Positions 62,001 through 64,000 of a stretch of DNA of 64,000 nt are shown here, piece by piece. The notes beneath the pieces were generated by a model. The model was not told where the DNA came from and searched no databases. It saw only the letters and a list, made by a program, of their open reading frames with translations. Source of the DNA: Leptothermofonsia sp049200465 (GTDB lineage Bacteria; Cyanobacteriota; Cyanobacteriia; Leptolyngbyales; Leptolyngbyaceae); contig NZ_CP120836.1 of the NCBI RefSeq assembly GCF_049200465.1, positions 3,844,001 through 3,908,000 on the forward strand. Reading direction: 5' to 3'. The stretch's first letter is position 1. Each line of letters opens with the position of its first letter. The position numbers and the translations under genes were made by a program.

Positions 62001-62269
62001 CAGAATTTCTCCGGTACAAACATAACAAAGAAAAGGTAGATGGAGAGTGCAACCGTAACCATTCCCAGCATGGCCAGCCAGACGATTTGGGATTGGGTCA
62101 GTTGTGCGCCTGTAGCAGCATAAACGGCGGGTGATAGAACCAGAAGGTTAAAGACCATGCCCAGAAACAGGTACAGCGGCAGCTTCTGTCTACGCCACTC
62201 AAACCAGATTTTGGCAATGGTTTCCAGAAACGAAGTCGTTAGAGATCGGGTTGGAATGATTGGTTTCAT
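62000..62269 (-). CDS. kdpG: KdpG/KdpF-like small membrane subunit
   Basis: The 89-residue protein has two membrane segments (LYLFLGMVFNLLVLSPAVYA and IVWLAMLGMVTVALSIYLFF) and ends FFVMFVPEKF, similar to the end of KdpF. It is longer than E. coli KdpF (29 residues). In Anabaena the operon order is kdpA-B-G-C-D, with KdpG in this place. The ATG at 62269 is 127 nt after the kdpB stop. It overlaps kdpC by one base. Confidence 0.8.
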   Translation of the reverse strand: MKPIIPTRSLTTSFLETIAKIWFEWRRQKLPLYLFLGMVFNLLVLSPAVYAATGAQLTQSQIVWLAMLGMVTVALSIYLFFVMFVPEKF

Positions 62270-62396
62270 ACACAGTCACATCGGGGAGTGTAAGAAGGAA
62301 TGGTGGTGAATCAGTTGAAAAACAGGGAGTAGGGAGTGGGCAGTTACAGGGGGAATTTTCTGCTTAGGGATGGGCACAGATCATACTAAGTGCCTT

Positions 62397-64000
62397 TTAT
62401 GTCAATGGAATTACCAGGTCAATCAGCTTAATGGCAACAAAGGGCGCAATCACTCCTCCGACTCCATAGATAAAAATATTGCGCTTCAGTAACTGATCCG
62501 CTGTCAAAGGACGAAACTGGACTCCCTTGAGCGCTAGCGGAATCAGAGCCGGAATGATCAGTGCGTTGTAAATTAAGGTTGCCAGAATGGCAGAGGTTGG
62601 ACTTTTCAACCCCATAACATTGAGAGCTCCAACTCCTACGGTAGAAAAGATGGTAGGAATGATGGCAAAGTACTTGGCAATGTCGTTTGCAATCGAAAAT
62701 GTTGTCAGCGCTCCACGCGTAATCAACAATTGCTTTCCAATTGTGACCAGATCGATCAGTTTTGTTGGGTCAGAGTCCAGATCCACCATATTGGCGGCTT
62801 CTTTGGCTGCCTGGGTACCCGAATTCATTGCCAACCCCACATTTGCTTGAGCCAACGCAGGAGCATCATTGGTACCATCCCCGGTCATTGCCACCAACTT
62901 TCCCTTTGATTGTTCAGATCGGATGACATCGATTTTGTCTTCTGGGGTTGCTTCTGCGATAAAGTCATCTACTCCCGCTTCTTCAGCAATAACTGAAGCG
63001 GTGATTCGGTTGTCACCCGTCAGCATGATGGTACGGACGCCCATACGGCGGAGTTGGTCAAATCGCTCTCGAATACCCGGTTTGACAATATCTTTCAGAT
63101 AGATGACTCCATAGATTTCGCTACCCTGGCAAACGGCGAGGGGTGTTCCCCCCAGGTGGGAGACTTGCTCAAAAGCTGCATCCAGGTCAGAGGGGATTTG
63201 GCCACCACGGGAGCGAACAAAGCCTTTGATGGCATCTACAGCTCCTTTACGAACTTCCTGTCCATCAGGCAAATCTGTCCCGCTCATTCGGGTTCGGGCA
63301 GAAAACTCGACGCCTTCAGCCCTATCCAGTTTGAAATCGATAGATGCCTGCATCGACTCTGCCAGGCCTACGATGGATCTGCCCTCTGGAGTTTCATCAA
63401 ACACACTGGAGGCTAGCGAAACGTTTGCAACCTCTTCTACTGTATGTCCGTTGACGGGAATAAACTGATCGGCAAGGCGATTACCGAGGGTAATGGTGCC
63501 CGTCTTGTCCAGTACCAGGGTATTCACATCACCACAGGCTTCTACGGCGCGCCCCGAAGTGGCGACTACGTTAAATTGAGCTACGCGGTCCATGCCAGCA
63601 ATTCCGATCGCACTCAACAATCCCCCAATGGTTGTTGGAATCAATGCAACCAGCAATGCAATCAATGCGGCAATTCCTACCGGAGACTGTACATAGTTTG
63701 CAAAAGGGGTTAGTGTTGCAATTACAATTAAAAACACCTGAGTCAGGACAGCCAGCAATACCGTCAGGGCAATCTCGTTGGGAGTTTTGCGGCGCTCAGC
63801 TCCTTCGACCAGGGCAATCATGCGATCAATGAACCCTTTACCGGGATCTGCCGTAATCCGGATAATTAACTCGTCTGATAACAACCGGGTGCCACCAGTG
63901 ACTGAACTGGCAATATCAGTACCCGGTTGCTTCAAAACAGGAGCCGATTCACCTGTAATCGCGGACTCATCGACCGAGCCAACTCCTTGAAGCACTTCTC
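62397..64000 (-). CDS. kdpB: Potassium-transporting ATPase subunit KdpB, 5' end beyond window
   Basis: The last 534 codons are present, running off the right edge. Motifs are SVDESAITGESAPVLKQPGT, LVLDKTGTITLGNR with the phosphorylated Asp, IMLTGDNRITASVIAEEAGV, LVAMTGDGTNDAPALAQANV and the P-type membrane segments. It is the catalytic ATPase of the high-affinity potassium pump. kdpA should lie further right. The codon use is like the rest of the window. The stop at 62397 is followed by 127 nt before kdpG. Confidence 0.97.
   Translation of the reverse strand, partial: EVLQGVGSVDESAITGESAPVLKQPGTDIASSVTGGTRLLSDELIIRITADPGKGFIDRMIALVEGAERRKTPNEIALTVLLAVLTQVFLIVIATLTPFANYVQSPVGIAALIALLVALIPTTIGGLLSAIGIAGMDRVAQFNVVATSGRAVEACGDVNTLVLDKTGTITLGNRLADQFIPVNGHTVEEVANVSLASSVFDETPEGRSIVGLAESMQASIDFKLDRAEGVEFSARTRMSGTDLPDGQEVRKGAVDAIKGFVRSRGGQIPSDLDAAFEQVSHLGGTPLAVCQGSEIYGVIYLKDIVKPGIRERFDQLRRMGVRTIMLTGDNRITASVIAEEAGVDDFIAEATPEDKIDVIRSEQSKGKLVAMTGDGTNDAPALAQANVGLAMNSGTQAAKEAANMVDLDSDPTKLIDLVTIGKQLLITRGALTTFSIANDIAKYFAIIPTIFSTVGVGALNVMGLKSPTSAILATLIYNALIIPALIPLALKGVQFRPLTADQLLKRNIFIYGVGGVIAPFVAIKLIDLVIPLT

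Overview
The window is a cyanobacterial chromosome segment. Markers seen include Psb28, NblA (so phycobilisomes), Ycf35, a tocopherol cyclase and a phytol kinase, a CruA-type lycopene cyclase, a KaiB-fold protein, an uncommon BioU-type biotin enzyme, several cyanobacteria-only DUF families and very frequent GCGATCGC (HIP1) octamers. Spacers rich in short tandem repeats and dispersed GC-rich elements, together with PilT and exopolysaccharide genes, suggest a filamentous, Leptolyngbya-like organism. The genus is inference only.

Layout. 1-5.2 kb: bioU (cut by the left edge), a DUF2997-ycf35-ferredoxin operon and a DUF3038/DUF4335 pair. 5.3-8.7 kb: phytol kinase, psb28, a TIGR01777 epimerase and homoserine kinase (frame broken twice). 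8.8-13 kb: a small hypothetical, a secreted CAP protein, an RNase D-like exonuclease, an M48 protease and a sugar transferase. 13.3-18.3 kb: BMP lipoprotein plus GlcG/HbpS-like protein, tsaB, a tail-anchored protein with 20-residue repeats, a DUF2499/DUF3593 membrane protein and csaB (broken). 18.5-25.3 kb: a coiled-coil protein, a MITE-like element, cruA, an ABC ATPase and scpB. 25.5-31.2 kb: DUF760, tocopherol cyclase, tRNA-Arg(CCU), rsmG and clpC. 31.2-36.9 kb: rimI, lysA (broken), cdaA, uppS (broken near its end), DUF3143 (broken) and a J-domain protein. 36.9-44.6 kb: O-antigen-ligase family protein, YaaW, an EamA transporter (broken), KaiB-fold protein, pilT and a C-terminal processing protease. 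44.7-54.6 kb: a U32 protein overlapping a TIGR03279 radical SAM protein, a decayed Kef antiporter with its KefF/MdaB-like partner, EcfT/CbiQ, a MoaD/ThiS-like carrier and thrC. 55-64 kb: nblA, a double UspA protein, a Ser/Thr kinase, anmK (broken) and the kdp operon in the order kdpB-G-C-D, with kdpB running off the right edge.

Most of this is housekeeping and photosynthesis-support content, and I found no defence island, prophage or CRISPR array. Four less ordinary patterns stand out. First, at least nine single-base expansions of homopolymers break six genes, among them thrB, lysA and uppS, which should be essential; reading each run one base shorter restores the expected protein. Second, two related dispersed GC-rich hairpin repeat families occupy spacers, and one copy has run into the 3' end of a gene. 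Third, low-complexity spacer-type sequence appears as in-frame insertions inside conserved proteins. Fourth, short 13-24 bp tandem duplications are scattered throughout, one of which breaks a transporter. All homology calls were made by eye from translated sequence and known family motifs; no database search was possible.
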